Origin: Kaistia sp. 32K
GTDB taxonomy: Bacteria > Pseudomonadota > Alphaproteobacteria > Rhizobiales > Kaistiaceae
DNA length: 64,000 nucleotides
Direction: 5' to 3'
Assembly: GCF_016629525.1 (NCBI RefSeq)
Contig: NZ_AP024269.1
Location: 992,001-1,056,000 of the forward strand
In this document: piece after piece, positions 62,000 through 64,000 of the stretch
Layout of the letters: the number at the start of each line of letters is the position of its first letter
Numbering within the stretch: the first letter of the stretch is position 1
The notes under the pieces: model-generated
What the model saw: the letters and a program-made list of their open reading frames with translations, nothing else
Database searches by the model: none
Told to the model about the DNA's origin: nothing
Position numbers and translations under genes: made by a program

Positions 62000-62815
62000 T
62001 CAGGCCGTTTGGCGACCCATATGCGGCACCGCGTCCAGCAGCTGTTTCGTGTAGGGGTGGAAGGGCGGCGCGTAGACGTCTTCCGTCGCGCCGATCTCGC
62101 AGAGCGCGCCATGCCGCAGGACGGCGACGCGGTCCGCCAGCCACCGCACCACGGCGAGATCGTGCGAAATGAAGAGGATCGCGATGCCCTGGTCGCGTTG
62201 CAGCGAGCGCAGCAATTCGATGATTTCCGCCTGCACGGAGACATCGAGCGCCGACAGGATTTCGTCGCAGACGAGAACCTTCGGCTGAGCCGCCAGCGCG
62301 CGCGCGATCGCCACGCGCTGGCGCTCGCCGCCCGATAGCTGGCGCGGGTAGCGCGATGCATAGTCACCGCTCAAACGCACGTCGGCGAGCAGCGCATCGA
62401 CTTTCGAACGCACGGTCGCGCTATCGAGACGGTGGAAGGCCCGGATCGCCCGGCTGAGGATGAAGCCGACCGAATGCCGGGGGTTCAAGGAAGCGTCCGG
62501 ATTCTGGAATACGATCTGGATGTCGCGCTTGAGATCCTGGCTTCGCCTCTCGATCGGGATGTTGATGTCCCGCCCGCCAAATCGGATCGTTCCCTTGCGG
62601 GCCGTCACAAGGCCGCTGATGGCGCGGGCGATCGTCGACTTGCCGCTGCCGCTTTCACCCACCAGCGCCAGCGTCTCGCCTCTGACCAGGTCGAAGGAGA
62701 TGTCGCGCACGGAGGCCGCTGGCTCGCGCCGGCCGAGCGCCGCGAGCCAGCCGCGGCCCGGATAGGCGATCTCGACGCCGCACAGGGCAAGCAGTGGTTC
62801 CGCTTCTGCGCTCAT
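62000..62815 (-). CDS. Dipeptide/oligopeptide-type ABC transporter ATPase (DppF-like)
   Basis: 271 residues: Walker [11 protein letters not shown]-loop VFQNPDASLNPRHSV, signature LSGGERQRVAIARAL, Walker B LVCDEILSALD (the usual Pro after Glu is Ile), switch FISHDLAVV. It stops soon after PFHPYTKQLL, so the C-terminal peptide-transporter extension is nearly absent. Overlaps the DppD-like gene by 4 bp. Substrate may be peptides, nickel or opine-like compounds. Confidence 0.9.
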   Translation of the reverse strand: MSAEAEPLLALCGVEIAYPGRGWLAALGRREPAASVRDISFDLVRGETLALVGESGSGKSTIARAISGLVTARKGTIRFGGRDINIPIERRSQDLKRDIQIVFQNPDASLNPRHSVGFILSRAIRAFHRLDSATVRSKVDALLADVRLSGDYASRYPRQLSGGERQRVAIARALAAQPKVLVCDEILSALDVSVQAEIIELLRSLQRDQGIAILFISHDLAVVRWLADRVAVLRHGALCEIGATEDVYAPPFHPYTKQLLDAVPHMGRQTA

Positions 62816-63798
62816 GCGCTCGCTCCAAGCTCGCGCCAGCGGGAGCAGGCGACCGAATGGTCCGGCGCTACGGTCTCGAGGTGCTGGACGATCGCTGCGC
62901 AGGCATCGACTGCGGAGGGGCAGCGCGGCGCGAACCGGCAGCCTTCGCCCAGCGCGTCGCGCCGCAAGATGCCTTTCAGCGCCGCGCGCCTGTCCGGCGG
63001 ACGGTCGAGGCGCGGTACCGACGCCATCAGCCCGCGCGTATAGGGGCTTCGCGCTCCGTTCAGAAGCTGTTCGCTCGTGCCGATCTCGACCAGTTCGCCC
63101 GCATACATGATGCCGACGCGGTCGCAGAGGCTGAAGAGCGCGCCGAGATCATGGCTGATGTAGAGGAGGGCCGAACCGATCCGCGTGCGCAGATCGGCGA
63201 GCAGGCGGAGGATCCGCGCCTGCGTCGTGACGTCGAGGCCGGTCGTCGGCTCGTCGAGGATGATCAGGCTGGGCTCGCAGGCGATCGCCATGGCGATGAC
63301 GACGCGCTGCTGCTGGCCGCCGCTCAACTGGTGCGGAAACCGCTCGGCGATCACGGCGGGATCCGGTAGGCCGACGGAGTCGAGAAGCTCCACGACGCGG
63401 GCCTGCACGCCGTTCGGCGGACGAATGCCATGAAAGCGCAGAACTTCCGCCACCTGGCGCCCGACCGACATCGCCGGAGAGAGGCTGGTGGTGGGGTTCT
63501 GCGGGACGAAGCCGATCTCCCTGCCGCGCAGGGCGCGCAGCTCGGAAGGCGGAAGGTCGAGAATGTTCCGGCCCGCGAAGGTTACGCGACCGGCGCGGAT
63601 ACGGCTTCCCGCGCGCAGATAGGCGAGCAGCGCGTAGCCGACGGTCGACTTGCCCGAGCCGGACTCGCCCGCGAGCCCGAGGATCTCGCCGCGCCGGATC
63701 TCGAAGCTCACGCCGGTCACCGCGTTCGACCAGCGCGACTTCGACCCGTAGTCGACGGCGAGGCCGTCCACCTGCAACAACGAACGATCCTGGGTCAC
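62812..63798 (-). CDS. Dipeptide/oligopeptide-type ABC transporter ATPase (DppD-like)
   Basis: 328 residues: Walker [11 protein letters not shown]-loop [15 protein letters not shown], signature [15 protein letters not shown], Walker [12 protein letters not shown], switch YISHDLGAL, and the oligopeptide-transporter C-terminal region with [14 protein letters not shown]. Start is GTG 63798 in a GTGA overlap with the permease stop. Forms the ATPase pair with the DppF-like protein. Confidence 0.9.
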   Translation of the reverse strand: MTQDRSLLQVDGLAVDYGSKSRWSNAVTGVSFEIRRGEILGLAGESGSGKSTVGYALLAYLRAGSRIRAGRVTFAGRNILDLPPSELRALRGREIGFVPQNPTTSLSPAMSVGRQVAEVLRFHGIRPPNGVQARVVELLDSVGLPDPAVIAERFPHQLSGGQQQRVVIAMAIACEPSLIILDEPTTGLDVTTQARILRLLADLRTRIGSALLYISHDLGALFSLCDRVGIMYAGELVEIGTSEQLLNGARSPYTRGLMASVPRLDRPPDRRAALKGILRRDALGEGCRFAPRCPSAVDACAAIVQHLETVAPDHSVACSRWRELGASA

Positions 63799-64000
63799 AC
63801 GCGTGGCCTCGAGGAGAGGCCGGTGCCGATCCGGCCGGCGATCGCGTCGGTCACCAGGTTCAGGGAGACGACGAGGATTGCCATCGCCGCGGCCGGCGCC
63901 AGCACCGGCCAGAGCGATACGCTGATGGTGCTGCGGCCCTCATTGATCATCACGCCCCATTCCGGCGTCGGCGGCGGCGCGCCGAAGCCCAGGAAGCCGA
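63795..64000 (-). CDS. DppC-like ABC transporter permease, 3' end only
   Basis: The minus-strand frame is open from the window edge to TGA 63797-63795 and gives ~68 residues: FLGFGAPPPTPEWGVMINEG, then a final membrane helix (VLAPAAAMAILVVSLNLV) and [17 protein letters not shown]. FLGxGxPPPTPxWG is the C-terminal landmark of DppC/OppC permeases. The rest of the gene and, presumably, the DppB and binding-protein genes lie beyond 64000. Confidence 0.88.
   Translation of the reverse strand, partial: GFLGFGAPPPTPEWGVMINEGRSTISVSLWPVLAPAAAMAILVVSLNLVTDAIAGRIGTGLSSRPRV

Overview
The window is GC-rich bacterial chromosome with tightly packed operons (stop/start overlaps such as ATGA and GTGA are common). 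It probably comes from an alphaproteobacterium of the Hyphomicrobiales (Rhizobiales). The support is the very high density of ABC sugar and solute importers, each with its own LacI, DeoR, GntR or SorC regulator, a Thu-like cluster, an FrcABC-like importer, and an intergenic repeat of the rhizobial type. I cannot name a genus. No rRNA, tRNA, CRISPR array, integrase or intact insertion sequence was seen.

Layout. 1-552: 3' part of a LacI-family regulator. 671-778: inverted-repeat element. 1065-5770: a Pls/PosA-type single-module NRPS (adenylation, carrier, membrane and left-handed beta-helix segments) followed by an EntD/Sfp-like phosphopantetheinyl transferase that probably activates it. 6162-9940 (minus strand): four-gene copper-type operon coding for a Tat-exported beta-propeller, CopC, a CopD fusion and a CusF-like anchored protein. 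10323-12654 (minus): exported MsrB and DipZ, a periplasmic methionine sulfoxide repair pair. 12848-21889: Lsr autoinducer-2 system, lsrR-lsrK-lsrG on the minus strand diverging from lsrA-lsrC-lsrD-lsrB plus a class II aldolase. 21997-27539 (minus): CusA/CusB copper/silver efflux with two small periplasmic proteins.

27721-35957: a reductase, a LacI regulator and a Gfo/Idh/MocA dehydrogenase on the minus strand, diverging from a CUT1 sugar importer that ends in thuA. 36065-47245: a DeoR regulator diverging from a LOG-family gene and then ten co-directional genes. These code for two complete iron/spermidine/phosphonate-type importers, a cytoplasmic glycerophosphodiesterase and an inositol-monophosphatase-like enzyme. 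I read the second half as a candidate pathway for importing and splitting a glycerophosphodiester such as glycerophosphoinositol. 47274-55370: a LacI regulator with two perfect operators diverging from a CUT1 importer with an embedded GH116 glycosidase. 55396-61946: a GntR/UTRA regulator diverging from a PfkB kinase, a BtpA/SgcQ-family TIM barrel, two proteins I do not recognise and a CUT2 importer. 62000-64000 (minus): ATPases and the 3' end of a permease of a dipeptide-type importer, cut by the window edge.

Regulation is unusually readable. Matched operator-like palindromes lie beside the LacI and GntR genes, and a repeated 17-bp motif lies in both control regions of the DeoR locus. Hairpins follow four of the five substrate-binding-protein genes that lie upstream of other genes of their operon. 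The best leads for something undescribed are the glycerophosphodiester module, the PfkB-BtpA-unknown cluster, the copper-type operon whose copper, haem and thiol ligands are partly lost, and the Pls/PosA synthetase with a lysine-like pocket code.
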